From: Bacillus_BD sp050389805
GTDB lineage: Bacteria; Bacillota; Bacilli; Bacillales; Cytobacillaceae
Length of the DNA: 64,000 nucleotides
Reading direction: 5' to 3'
NCBI RefSeq assembly: GCF_050389805.1
Contig: NZ_CP130945.1
Coordinates: 4,402,001 to 4,466,000 of the forward strand
The translations under genes were made by a program, and so were the position numbers. The notes beneath the pieces were generated by a model, which searched no databases, was not told where the DNA came from, and was given only the letters and a program-made list of their open reading frames with translations. Shown piece by piece: positions 20,396-29,704 of the stretch. How positions within the stretch are numbered: position 1 is the first letter of the stretch; each line of letters begins with the position of its first letter.

Positions 20396-20424
20396 TTGAT
20401 AAATAACTTTCTAAAAATTATACT
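20396..20424 (+). promoter_or_regulatory. Candidate sigma-A promoter of the peptide transporter gene
   Basis: TTGATA (20396-20401), 17-bp spacer, TATACT (20419-20424), about 30 bp upstream of the GTG start. Confidence 0.6.
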
Positions 20425-20454
20425 GGAATAGTATATTTTAAAGGAGGTTACACT

Positions 20455-21945
20455 GTGTCTAATTTCAATAAACAGAAAATTGTGGAAAGCGTGCCGCAAA
20501 AAGGATTCTTTGGACATCCTAAAGGCTTGTTTACCCTATTTTTCACAGAGTTTTGGGAACGTTTCTCGTACTATGGGATGAGAGCGATCCTTGTCTTTTA
20601 TATTTATTATGAAGTTTCAGAAGGCGGTTTAGGTCTGCCGGAAACAACGGCATTATCGATTATGTCCATTTATGGTTCTCTCGTTTACATGTCAGGGATC
20701 ATTGGTGGTTGGTTAGCTGACCGGATCTTCGGGACGCAAAAAGCCATTTTCTATGGTGGAATTTTAATTATGCTTGGTCATATTGCTTTAGCAATACCTG
20801 GAAATGTTTCATTATTCTTTATTTCAATGGTCCTTATTATTCTTGGTACAGGTCTTTTAAAACCAAACGTTTCCAGTGTTGTTGGAGATATCTATAGCGA
20901 GGAAGATCAGCGTCGTGATTCAGGATTTAGTATTTTCTATATGGGAATTAACCTTGGTGGTTTTCTTGCCCCATTAATTGTCGGTGCTCTAATGGATACT
21001 AGTTTCCATTTAGGTTTCGCTGTTGCTGCTGTCGGTATGTTTATCGGATTGGTTCAATTTGTGACCACAAGAAAGAAGAATCTTGGACTTGCCGGTACGT
21101 ATGTAGCAAATCCACTGTCACCTGATGAAAAGAAAAAGGTTTATACACAAATTGGAATAGGCACTTTAGTTGTAGTTCTACTCGTAGCAATTGGTATTCC
21201 GACTGGTCTTTTAACCTTTGATAGCTTTACTATACTTGTTGGTATTCTTGGAATTTTAATTCCTATCGTTTATTTTACTGTGATGTATCGCAGTCCAAAA
21301 ACAACAGCTGTTGAACGTTCACGTTTAATTGCTTACATTCCATTATTCATTGCAGCGGTTATGTTCTGGGCCATTCAAGAACAAGGCTCTACTATCCTTG
21401 CTAGCTATGCAGATAAACGAACACAATTAGAATTTTTAGGGATTACGTTATCACCTGCTTGGTTCCAATCATTGAACCCATTATTTATTATTATTTTAGC
21501 ACCAGTATTTGCATGGCTGTGGGTGAAACTAGGGGATCGTCAGCCATCCGTTCCAAAGAAATTCTCTTTAGGAATCCTATTCGCTGGTCTATCCTTCCTG
21601 GTTATTCTAATCCCAGGTTACTTTGCTGGAACGGATTCATTAGTAAGTCCAATCTGGCTTGTTCTAAGTTATCTGATTGTTGTACTTGGAGAATTATGTT
21701 TATCTCCAGTTGGTCTTTCTGCCACAACAAAATTAGCTCCAGAAGCTTTCTCTGCACAAACGATGAGTTTATGGTTCTTATCTAGTTCTGCAGCTCAAGG
21801 GATTAACGCACAACTTGTAAAATTCTATACACCAGAAACTGAAATGGCGTACTTCGGTACAATTGGTGGAGTAGCCATTGTACTAAGTATTATCCTCTTT
21901 TTGTTAGCTCCGAAGATTTCTGCGCATATGAAGGGGATTAAATAG
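20455..21945 (+). CDS. dtpT: Proton-dependent di-/tripeptide transporter (POT/PTR2 family)
   Basis: Imports short peptides with protons across the cytoplasmic membrane. The 496-residue protein has about 14 hydrophobic segments. Family signatures are ELWERFSYYGMR-like FTEFWERFSYYGMRA near residue 30, the GGWLADRIFG loop near residue 82, and FSIFYMGINLGGFLAPL near residue 162. Start is GTG at 20455, 9 bp after AAAGGAGG. It stands alone, with its own promoter and terminator, between a gene remnant and a disrupted lipoprotein gene. Substrate specificity beyond small peptides is not visible. Confidence 0.93.
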   Translation: MSNFNKQKIVESVPQKGFFGHPKGLFTLFFTEFWERFSYYGMRAILVFYIYYEVSEGGLGLPETTALSIMSIYGSLVYMSGIIGGWLADRIFGTQKAIFYGGILIMLGHIALAIPGNVSLFFISMVLIILGTGLLKPNVSSVVGDIYSEEDQRRDSGFSIFYMGINLGGFLAPLIVGALMDTSFHLGFAVAAVGMFIGLVQFVTTRKKNLGLAGTYVANPLSPDEKKKVYTQIGIGTLVVVLLVAIGIPTGLLTFDSFTILVGILGILIPIVYFTVMYRSPKTTAVERSRLIAYIPLFIAAVMFWAIQEQGSTILASYADKRTQLEFLGITLSPAWFQSLNPLFIIILAPVFAWLWVKLGDRQPSVPKKFSLGILFAGLSFLVILIPGYFAGTDSLVSPIWLVLSYLIVVLGELCLSPVGLSATTKLAPEAFSAQTMSLWFLSSSAAQGINAQLVKFYTPETEMAYFGTIGGVAIVLSIILFLLAPKISAHMKGIK

Positions 21946-21953
21946 AGATAAAG

Positions 21954-21988
21954 AAAACTGCCATGTTTTGCTCATGGCAGTTTTTTTA
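21954..21988 (+). terminator. Rho-independent terminator of the peptide transporter gene
   Basis: AAAACTGCCATG and CATGGCAGTTTT arms with a 7-nt loop and a seven-T run. Confidence 0.9.
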
Positions 21989-22055
21989 TTGAGATCAAGA
22001 ACAAACATATTAATCAAACGTTTGATTGACCGTTCGCGAGTCACTATGACCGCTT

Positions 22056-24092
22056 CTATTTCGTCTTTTCTATATCACTTAACCCAATGACATCGTCGTT
22101 TGCTATCACAGTATAGGTCCAGTAATATTCTTGGATCTCAGAAGTACCGTCTGAGTAAAAGATTTCTGCTACTTCGTAGGTGTCTACTTTGAATTCTCCT
22201 GGCAAAACGCCTTCTCTTACATCGAGAACATTATAGTTTAATAAATCTTCCGTAATCCCTTTACTGTTTAAATTTTTCACGAGGTCTTTCTGCATGCTAT
22301 ACAACGCACTATCCGGAATTAAGGTTGGCTCAACTAATGAGAATTCGTTATATTCAATTGCATCAATCAGCAGTTCAATATAATTGGATACAAGTTCGGA
22401 TACTTGTTCTCTAGACACCGATGTCGCTGCGCCTTCAGAGCCATTTGAAGAAACTTCCTCTAGTAAATCTGTTTCTTTTTCTATATACCTGTCATCGGAC
22501 GCAACATCTTTCTTGCGCATTTTCACTAATGCATCCTCATTGGATTGTGTAAATGTCTGTGTTTCTCCATCGGCGTATATTTCGATGGTCTTTGGATTGA
22601 TTAATTTAATTTCCATACTGCCATATTCGTCACTTACTGAAAGAGAATTCTCTCCAGCATAATTTAATGTGATTGTTGTTTCGTCTTCATACGAGCTATC
22701 GTAAAATCCCAAAGTTGCTTGTTCATCATCAGTAGGAGTTATGGATAAAAAGAAATTATACTTCGCATTAAACCAATAGCCTTTTAAATCCGCTAATTTT
22801 AACTGTTTTTGATAAAGCAAATACTCCTCAGCGTAAATGATTGAGTAATCCTGTAGTTCTTCTAATAACACTTCGGGCTTTTCCCCATCAGCCGTTAAAT
22901 ATCCGATCTTGTTATCCATAGTTAAATAGTAAAAGAATCCATTTCTGACATAAAGGTTTTCAATATCGGATATTGCTTTTGTTTTTTCTTTTCCTTTTTC
23001 TTGGAAAAATAAATTCTTATCTTTTGTTAAAAAGTACACATCGCCTTTACCCAATAATCCGTACTCTTCAATGTCTGTCCCTACTTTAACAGGTTCACCA
23101 TTTCCATTTGATTGATAAAGGTCTCCATCATGATTTAAATAAACGAGATGGTCTTCATCCACTCGATAGCTCTCTACATCAGAACCTAGTTTTACCTTTT
23201 CTTTTTTATCAACATGATAAACATTTAAAATATCATCACTTGTAATATAGTAAACTTTCGATCCATCTGGTGTTAAAAGTTGTTCCGATATGTCAGATGC
23301 TACCTTTTCTCTTTCGCCGTTTTCAAATTGAATATATAATTCGCCATAGCCTTTTTCAAAATTATATTCTTCTAAATACGTGATCGTACTTGTATCATAT
23401 GAAACGTCCGGTGACACAATCTCCATTTTAGACAGTTTTTCTTTTTCACCCTCGGCATGTACTTTATAAAGCATTCCGTCTTTATTGGTATAAACGATGG
23501 CATGATCTGATACCGTAAAGGATATAACATCCGACGCCACTTCCGTCTCGGTCTCGTCCTTAAATGTGATAGTCGAAAGCTCATTTTCCGCGTCTAGGAC
23601 ATAGATTGATTCCTCATCCGCTGCTAGTTTATATTCATAAACATCACTAGCAAGTTTTGTACGGTCTTCACCTGCTTTTTTCATATAAAGACTACTATCG
23701 GTAGTTAAATAGAATACCTTGCTTCCATCGCTAGAAAAAGAATAGGACCATTCTGAAACATCGGAACCAATTTTCTCCTTTTCCTTCCCTTTTTCCATGT
23801 AATATAACTGTTGTTAATTATCTAAAAATAAGACCTTTGTTCCATCATAGTTAGCGATTTGCGAACCCACTGAAACATCGCTAGCCATTTTTTCAACCTC
23901 TGCTTTTCCGTATTTCACATAAAGATCGCCAATCATTCCATCAGAGCTTGTTGTTTTCACTAACCATAAAACCGGCTCTGCGGCGGTATTTTTACGATCA
24001 GCACTTGACGATGATGCTGACTGCTCTTGATTACAAGCCGCTAAAACAACCAATAAAAGAAAAAATAATAACAATCGACCCCAACTTTTCAT
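22056..24092 (-). pseudogene. Lipoprotein with beta-propeller-like repeats, split by one in-frame stop
   Basis: Codons from 24092 encode a lipoprotein signal (hydrophobic core then LAAC lipobox) and about 92 residues, ending at a TAA at 23814-23816. Reading on in the same frame gives QQLYY and then a further 580 residues to 22056, with no frameshift. Repeats of the type ASDV/GSDV followed by a 'VYYLTKD'-like strand occur on both sides of the stop about every 40 residues, like WD40/TolB-type propeller blades. The C-terminal 100 residues look like a separate helical/NTF2-like domain (VLDVREGVLPGEFKVDTYEV). It is either a recent nonsense-mutation pseudogene or a gene read through the stop. Function unknown; the protein would be outer-face anchored. 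Confidence 0.75.
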
Positions 24093-24237
24093 AACCCTTC
24101 ATCCTCCAAAATAGTTCTTTCTATCAACATTCTATTACTATATTACTATATAACCTCCAATACAGAAATAAATAAATAAATAGGTACCAAGTCTGTTAAA
24201 ATCTGTGAAACAGGGGTACTATGCCACCGGGGAGAAA

Positions 24238-24300
24238 GAGAGCCAGAGGGATAGGTCCTTTGACATATAATGAGTCAAGGAACCTATCTCTCTGGCTCTC
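24238..24300. repeat. 63-nt palindromic repeat
   Basis: Arms of about 27 nt (GAGAGCCAGAGGGATAGGTC outward) pair with three mismatches around a short loop, TGACATATAATGAGTCA at the centre. It is longer than a normal terminator and unlike the GGGACGGTTCT repeats elsewhere in the window. It may be a small non-autonomous mobile repeat. Confidence 0.6.
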
Positions 24301-24310
24301 CCCTATTAAC

Positions 24311-24348
24311 AAATAGAGAGAGGGACTTTTATCTCCCTCTCTCTATTT
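24311..24348 (-). terminator. Hairpin downstream of the opuAC remnant
   Basis: Arms AAATAGAGAGAGGGA and TCCCTCTCTCTATTT, 8-nt loop, 10 bp beyond the stop at 24359; probably the original terminator of the opu transcript. Confidence 0.65.
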
Positions 24349-24358
24349 GAAATAATAA

Positions 24359-24858
24359 TTATTTTTTCGGTTCTAAATCTTCTATCGAGTCAATGTCCAT
24401 ATATACTGGTACGGCTAATCCGATTCTGGCACCTGTGAATTTTGGTCCGAGGTTTTCATATTCACCTTCGTACTGGGCATATATTTCGCCATGTGTGGCT
24501 GGTAGCCATGGTGATAGAGTGGCATCTGCATCACTTGTTGCGATGGACTTAAACAAGACCGCTGGATCAACCGGTGTAATCGAGACATTAAATCCTTGTT
24601 GTTCCAAAACAATCTTTGCTACATTTGCAGAAAACGTCCCATCATCCCAAGGTGTGAACACTAATTCAATGGAAGTTCCATCTACGGGTTCAATTCCTTC
24701 TGTCCACTATGCGACGGTTTCCTGATTTTCATCTACCCATTCCTTGGCTACTTCATCAATCTTTTTTTCCTGAGCATTTAACAAAGCTGATTCCATGTCA
24801 GATAGTTCCCAATGAAACCGATCAAGAAGGGCATAAGCCGATTTTGAGATACCCTCTT
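24359..24858 (-). pseudogene. C-terminal remnant of a glycine betaine ABC substrate-binding protein (OpuAC-like)
   Basis: From about 24858 the minus strand reads ISKSAYALLDRFHWELSDME, then VAKEWVDENQETVA, an in-frame TAG, and WTEGIEPVDGTSIELVFTPW onwards to 24359. This aligns by eye, segment for segment, with the C-terminal half of B. subtilis OpuAC, including the DADATLSPWLPATHGEIY betaine-cage region with its Trp. The N-terminal half, signal peptide and transporter partners are missing and a stop interrupts the rest. It is therefore a decayed fragment of an osmoprotectant uptake operon. The intact part could begin at an internal ATG (24661), but a product lacking half the fold is unlikely to work. 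Confidence 0.8.
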
Positions 24859-24865
24859 TTTACTC

Positions 24866-25027
24866 TTAAATTGATATGGTGGTACTATATACTGTAGCTA
24901 ATTCTCGATGATAGTTTGCTTTAATGATAAGTTTACTTCTTAATGATTCCGATAAACAATCGTTTACTAGTTCTTCATAATGTCTGGATTTCATTGAATG
25001 CCAAATGTATAACGCCTTATCTAACAT
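24866..25027 (-). CDS. Small 53-residue protein downstream of a c-di-GMP riboswitch
   Basis: A short reading frame with an excellent AAGGAGGG ribosome site 8 bp before the ATG at 25027. It starts MLDKALYIWHSMKSRHYEEL and ends VYSTTISI. The peptide is charged and helical-looking in its first 40 residues, without a signal peptide or membrane segment. I do not recognise a family. It lies 28 bp beyond a cyclic-di-GMP-I aptamer and ends 8 bp before the opuAC remnant. It may be a complete small regulated protein, or the N-terminus of a larger gene cut off by the deletion that also truncated opuAC. Confidence 0.55.
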   Translation of the reverse strand: MLDKALYIWHSMKSRHYEELVNDCLSESLRSKLIIKANYHRELATVYSTTISI

Positions 25028-25054
25028 ATAGATCCCTCCTTGTGATTATACATA

Positions 25055-25155
25055 AATCGCAGGAGTCGTATTCGATAGCTGGCGAGCATTGAGTCAACTT
25101 TAGCCCTTTAGCCCCTTTAGCTTTGCGTCACTATTTTTCAATAGTTTTGCCATTT
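25055..25155 (-). ncRNA. Cyclic di-GMP-I (GEMM-I) riboswitch
   Basis: Reading the minus strand, the aptamer core is GGCAAAACTATTGAAA (25151 leftwards), AATAGTGACGCAAAGCTA, then GGGGCTAAAG. This reproduces the GEMM-I pattern: GGCAAA, a P1b hairpin capped by a GAAA tetraloop (ACTATT/AATAGT stem), GACGCAAAGC, and the CTAAA tetraloop receptor. A second stem follows with the GCTCGCCAGCTATCGAA segment. The 3' part contains GACTCCTGCG, whose CTCCT can pair with the AGGAG of the ribosome site of the ORF at 25027. Translational control is therefore plausible. The aptamer boundary at the 3' end is approximate. Confidence 0.85.
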
Positions 25156-25159
25156 CGTA

Positions 25160-25727
25160 CGATTTATGTTAACAAATACCTATATATTTCCATTTAATAC
25201 ATTATTTAACTTGCGAGAAAGAGGAAAAAGTACTATTTTGAATATTTTATAAAAAATAATGGGGATTTTTATTCAAGTTTCTCTATTTTTTACCATTAGA
25301 AATTGGCAAAAAAATTATATCTTAACAAAAGGATTCCAAAGGTTACATTGGTAATCAATCACAACATCCGATGGTTATAACCCCTTCTTTCAAGGAACTA
25401 TCATAGTTAAAGAGTCTAAATGAAACAGTGTAAAACACCTCTCGTTACCACGCATTATTTTATACTAATTTTTTATCCATCCGGTGATAAATTTTTAAAA
25501 ATATCAAAAGATACTTTTTCTCTCACAGATATTCAGGCACTAAGTATGTTACTTATAAAGGGTATACGCCAATTGACTATTTAGATTCAATGCATCACCT
25601 GACTTACTATCTGCTTTTTTACTACCAAAATAGTAACAAACTATAACAAAAGAACTATTTCTATGGTATACTAGTATACTAATTTTAGAAAATATATTTT
25701 TCTACACACATTTGAAAGGGGATAGCT
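25160..25727. other. Intergenic region upstream of the LRR gene
   Basis: About 570 bp of AT-rich DNA between the divergent riboswitch and the LRR gene. No convincing ORF. A TATACTAGTATACT palindromic -10-like segment lies near 25665-25680, about 50 bp before the LRR start, without a clear -35. Confidence 0.45.
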
Positions 25728-27875
25728 ATGTATAAGTACAAATTGATTAAGGTTTTAGCAGCTTTTTCTCTAGTTTTGTCATTGCTGCTGCCACTGACTT
25801 CTGTTAGAGCAGAGGAAGGGAATGGGTCAGAGGAGACCCAAGAAACTACATATTATATGGAGGTTAATCATTTCAACCCAACAGATACAACGATTCATCT
25901 TAGCTTAGAGCTAATAGGCAATGTAGATGCTGATGATCAAGTAGAATATCACATTTCAACTGTTCCAAACTCTGATGGACAATTTCATAAAGTTATAGCT
26001 TATGAGGGTTCGCCACAGGATATTACAATTGAGGGTTTAATTCCAAATACAGAGTATATCTTTAATATTGATACATACATAAATGGGGAATCTGTCGCTA
26101 CAGAGCTTGCTCAAAGCACGAAGACATTTGCTCGCCCATATTTCAAGGATACAGCCTTGGAATATGAAGTTAGAAATCACATTGGAAATCTCGACATGCA
26201 TAAACCATTAGTAGACAGTGATATTGAAAGTATTGAGGAATTATACTTATCTAATGCTGATATCACGTCATTAGAAGGTCTGGAAAAGGCAGTCAATTTA
26301 AAAAGTTTGACATTAGATGGAAATCATATTACTGACTTGACTCCTATATCAAAACTACCTAAATTAGAGAGTTTATACATTGGGGATAATGATATTTCGG
26401 ATCTTTCTATTTTATCCAATTTAACAAACTTAGAATATCTTAACTTAAACCAAACGAACGTATCACATGAAGAACTTGCTAGTATTTCGAAACTAACAAA
26501 TTTAAAATATCTCCATTTATGGGATAATGGTTTAACTGACATTTCGGCTCTAATGGGTCTTTCTAACTTGGTTCAATTGACTTTAGCAGAAAATCAAATT
26601 TCAAATTTATCACCTTTAAAAGGGATGGATAAACTCGAAGTATTATTTTTAGATCAAAACAAAATTTCAAATCTAGCACCATTGGGCACCCTCCCGAATT
26701 TACAGCAACTATTTATTTCAGAAAACCAAATCTCAGATCTTTCACCTTTAAAGAGTTTTGATAAATTGGAGTTATTAGTTGCTAATAGCAATAAGATATC
26801 TAGTCTTGATAACTTAACTGAGTTGGATTCCTTAATGTATGTTGATGTTGTTGACAACCCGCTATATTCTTCAGCACAAGACGCTATTAAGGTATTAGAA
26901 GATAAAGATATTTTTGTTGACTATTTACCAGACGATATCGGTCGTGGTGGGATGGAACCAAAATCGGTCGTTATTAAGCCAACAATTGAAAAGGGTATTG
27001 CAAAAATAGAACAAAATACAATCGAAAAATTAGAAGCAGGTGACACACTTATTGTGGATCTTCATGAAGAAGAAACTGCAAAGGTTACACTTACAGCTGA
27101 ACAAATTACGACTTTAAAAGAAAAAGGTGCTTCCCTTGAAGTGAAGAACAACAAGGTTGAGCTTAAAATACCGCTTTCGAATTTACCAGAAACAAAAGAA
27201 ATTTCGACTGTAGTTAAAAAGTTAGATACAGTTGAAAATGCTGTTAGTGACGTATACGATTTCACCATTTATGCAGACGGAGAATCTGTTCATCAGTTTA
27301 ACGAACCAATCACACTTGTATTTAATGTAGATGAAACAAAAGTTACTAACCCTGATCATCTAAAAGTTTTCTATTTTAATGAGGAATTGAGTGAATGGGA
27401 ATTGGTTCCAGGTGCTGTTTATAAAGATGGAAAAGTGTCCGTAGAAACCAACCATTTTAGTATCTTTACCGTTTTTGAATCGCCGGATAATAAGGTCAAT
27501 ACTCAAGACCCAATCACGGATTCTAAACAAGATCCAGATAAAGAATTGGAAGAGAATAATAAAAATAATGAGGTCAATGCTCAAAATCCAATTTCGGAAA
27601 CTAAACAAGATTCAGATCAAGAATTGGAAGAGAATGATTCTAAATCATCAACGGTCGACTCAACTTTTGATGAAACAAAAGTAGAAACAACCGAAGCAAA
27701 CCAGAACGCTATTGATCAAACAGTTTCCAATCCTCAAAATAAAAACGAAGGTAGCAGCGATGGAGAAAAACTACCAAATACTGCAACCCCGATCTATAAC
27801 TTTTTACTTTTCGGAACAATTATTCTAATAGCAGGATTGTTACTTTTATATATGCAACGAAGAAAAGGTTTATAG
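25728..27875 (+). CDS. Internalin-like leucine-rich-repeat surface protein with LPNTA sorting signal
   Basis: A 715-residue secreted, wall-anchored protein. Signal peptide residues 1-29. A fibronectin-III-like domain spans about 40-135. Some ten LRRs of about 22 residues span 145-390 (for example LSPLKGMDKLEVLFLDQNKI), as in internalins. A beta-rich domain covers about 410-585. A hydrophilic stalk follows with two copies of a 26-residue unit (NTQDPITDSKQDPD and NAQNPISETKQDSD). The C-terminus has LPNTA at about 682-686, a hydrophobic helix and RRKGL. LPNTA rather than LPXTG is the motif of class D sortases. AAAGGGG precedes the ATG. Ligand unknown; adhesion is the usual role. Confidence 0.9.
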   Translation: MYKYKLIKVLAAFSLVLSLLLPLTSVRAEEGNGSEETQETTYYMEVNHFNPTDTTIHLSLELIGNVDADDQVEYHISTVPNSDGQFHKVIAYEGSPQDITIEGLIPNTEYIFNIDTYINGESVATELAQSTKTFARPYFKDTALEYEVRNHIGNLDMHKPLVDSDIESIEELYLSNADITSLEGLEKAVNLKSLTLDGNHITDLTPISKLPKLESLYIGDNDISDLSILSNLTNLEYLNLNQTNVSHEELASISKLTNLKYLHLWDNGLTDISALMGLSNLVQLTLAENQISNLSPLKGMDKLEVLFLDQNKISNLAPLGTLPNLQQLFISENQISDLSPLKSFDKLELLVANSNKISSLDNLTELDSLMYVDVVDNPLYSSAQDAIKVLEDKDIFVDYLPDDIGRGGMEPKSVVIKPTIEKGIAKIEQNTIEKLEAGDTLIVDLHEEETAKVTLTAEQITTLKEKGASLEVKNNKVELKIPLSNLPETKEISTVVKKLDTVENAVSDVYDFTIYADGESVHQFNEPITLVFNVDETKVTNPDHLKVFYFNEELSEWELVPGAVYKDGKVSVETNHFSIFTVFESPDNKVNTQDPITDSKQDPDKELEENNKNNEVNAQNPISETKQDSDQELEENDSKSSTVDSTFDETKVETTEANQNAIDQTVSNPQNKNEGSSDGEKLPNTATPIYNFLLFGTIILIAGLLLLYMQRRKGL

Positions 27876-27880
27876 TAATC

Positions 27881-27915
27881 AAGAAACACCGGATGGTTCC
27901 GGTGTTTCTTTTATT
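27881..27915 (+). terminator. Rho-independent terminator of the LRR gene
   Basis: AAGAAACACCGG and CCGGTGTTTCTT arms with a short loop and T-rich tail, between convergent genes. Confidence 0.87.
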
Positions 27916-27921
27916 CAGGTA

Positions 27922-29202
27922 TCACTGTGACGTACCGACTAAAACATAAGCTCTAACTTTACCAATCCCTTTTACTTCTATCATTCCTCTCTCCTGGAAC
28001 TGAAAGGATTCATCAAGCAGTTGATAAGTGGTTTGTGTTACTTGAATAGTCCCATCAATCGCTTCGGATTCCATTCGAGAAGCGATGTTAACGGTGTCTC
28101 CCCATATGTCGTAGGTGAATTTCTTCTTCCCGATGACTCCTGCTATAATCGGTCCTGAATGAATTCCTATTCGTAACGTTAAAGGATAATGAGATTGTTT
28201 GCTTATTCTAGTAATATATCTCTGCATCTCCAATGCTAATCTAGCCATTCGTTCTGCTGCATCTTGAGGTGAATGTGGTTCTCTCCCAACAGAAGCCACC
28301 ATATAGTTGTCCCCAATCGTCTTAATTTTCTCCAAGCCATACCGCTCCGTTAAATCATCAAAATAGGAAAAAATCCGATTCAAATAAAGGATTAGTTTAT
28401 CACTATCAATGGTCCTTGTGAATTCAGTGAATCCAACCAAATCCGCGAAAAGGACAGTGACATTCGAATGTTTTTCTGTCACAATAATGCTTTCTTGCAA
28501 CAATTCTTCTGTAATATGCTTTGGTAAAATATTAGCCAATAGATTCTCTGACTTTACCTTCTCTTTTTCTACCATTTTCAAATGAACAAATTCTCTCCGA
28601 TTTGAGTATTCTATGAAATAACCTGTCATCGCACAAAGAATTATAAAATAACCAATAATAATATAAATATTGATTAGTACACCTCTTGCTATTGGGTCGT
28701 AATAGTTTTCATTTTGAAACATCGTCACATAAACAAAAGGAACCACGATGATGGCAGCCACGATATTCGCATAATAAAAACGAAGTCTAGCTGTTGTATA
28801 GGTTACAGCTATTAAGAGAAAGACCCCAACAAAATAGTATTGATAGGCACGTTCTTCCGGGGAAATCATGGCTAAAATCAGTTCGTAGCCAATACTAATC
28901 GTAATTAATATCATCGAATTATACAGATACGAATACTTGGCAAATCGAGGAAAGCAGTTTAGTAAATAAGCAATTGGAAAAAAAGCAAAAGATAGGAGCC
29001 GTATCATTATAATGGTTTGTTGCTTTTCACCAAATGATAAAAAGTCTAATAAAACAAGAGATAAGGTTGCCACAAAGGCTAAAGGGATCAACCATTTCCC
29101 ATAGCTAACTGTCTTTCTGTCATATTCCCTAATAAACTCTCGCTCAATTAAGTCAGGAAATCTTAATTTTTTTGCTCCTCGCAATAAATCTTGATTATTC
29201 AT
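27922..29202 (-). CDS. Membrane-bound class III adenylate/guanylate cyclase
   Basis: A 426-residue protein with about six membrane helices in residues 30-215, then a class III cyclase domain (about 240-425). Both metal Asp sites are visible (LFADLVGFT near 251 and the Asp of the KTIGDNYM loop near 295). The substrate-specifying Lys (EKIKTIGDN) and Asp (YDIWGDTVN) are those of adenylate cyclases. The Asn-Arg transition-state pair lies in VNIASRMES. It should therefore make cAMP from ATP. The membrane part probably senses or anchors; it has no HAMP domain. A Crp-type regulator is encoded divergently 500 bp away, a likely receiver of the signal. cAMP signalling of this sort is uncommon in Bacillus. 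Confidence 0.9.
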   Translation of the reverse strand: MNNQDLLRGAKKLRFPDLIEREFIREYDRKTVSYGKWLIPLAFVATLSLVLLDFLSFGEKQQTIIMIRLLSFAFFPIAYLLNCFPRFAKYSYLYNSMILITISIGYELILAMISPEERAYQYYFVGVFLLIAVTYTTARLRFYYANIVAAIIVVPFVYVTMFQNENYYDPIARGVLINIYIIIGYFIILCAMTGYFIEYSNRREFVHLKMVEKEKVKSENLLANILPKHITEELLQESIIVTEKHSNVTVLFADLVGFTEFTRTIDSDKLILYLNRIFSYFDDLTERYGLEKIKTIGDNYMVASVGREPHSPQDAAERMARLALEMQRYITRISKQSHYPLTLRIGIHSGPIIAGVIGKKKFTYDIWGDTVNIASRMESEAIDGTIQVTQTTYQLLDESFQFQERGMIEVKGIGKVRAYVLVGTSQ

Positions 29203-29308
29203 GTATTTTCACCTTAAAAATTCATCCTTTTGTAATCCAGATTACGGAAAACTCCTCCTTTTATCATACATAATGATGAGGGCTAATTCTAGAAGGATGT
29301 GTTTATTC

Positions 29309-29638
29309 ATGAGCTTCTTCATTCTGTTATTTGCTCATTTCATGGGAGATTTTCCGCTTCAAGGCTCATTTCTGTCCACTCATAAAGGAAAGTACCCCTA
29401 TCTTCTATTCGTTCATTGCTTCATTTGGACAGGGTGTATCGCGGCTGCAGGCTATTTAATAGGATATACGATTACCTTTATCGACTTAGGATTGTTATTT
29501 TCCCTACATGCCTTAGCTGACTATTTGAAGGCAAAACCTGCTTTATTTTACAAAAAGGCAGACCCACTGCGGACGGGACTTTATATTGATCAATTCATCC
29601 ACATCCTTCAACTTCTTCTCTTTATGATGATGCATTAA
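29309..29638 (+). CDS. DUF3307-like small membrane protein
   Basis: A 109-residue protein from the ATG at 29309, preceded by AGAAGG; the open frame extends further upstream but that part reads through the divergent promoter region and lacks a ribosome site. It has three or four hydrophobic helices, an N-terminal LFAHFMGDFPLQGSFL motif and a later HALADYLKAK and DQFIHILQL motif. These His/Asp motifs within helices resemble the DUF3307 family. It lies between the cyclase and the Crp-type regulator genes. Function unknown. Confidence 0.75.
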   Translation: MSFFILLFAHFMGDFPLQGSFLSTHKGKYPYLLFVHCFIWTGCIAAAGYLIGYTITFIDLGLLFSLHALADYLKAKPALFYKKADPLRTGLYIDQFIHILQLLLFMMMH

Positions 29639-29704
29639 GAGTCAAAAGTCCTGTTTCTTTTGATATAATCCTATATGAAACTATGATTATAGGAGTTAAC
29701 AGAG

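Noticed and set aside
22012..22027. Perfect palindrome AATCAAACGTTTGATT as a repressor operator
   Set aside because: It lies between two convergent gene ends, not upstream of any start codon, so an operator role is unsupported.
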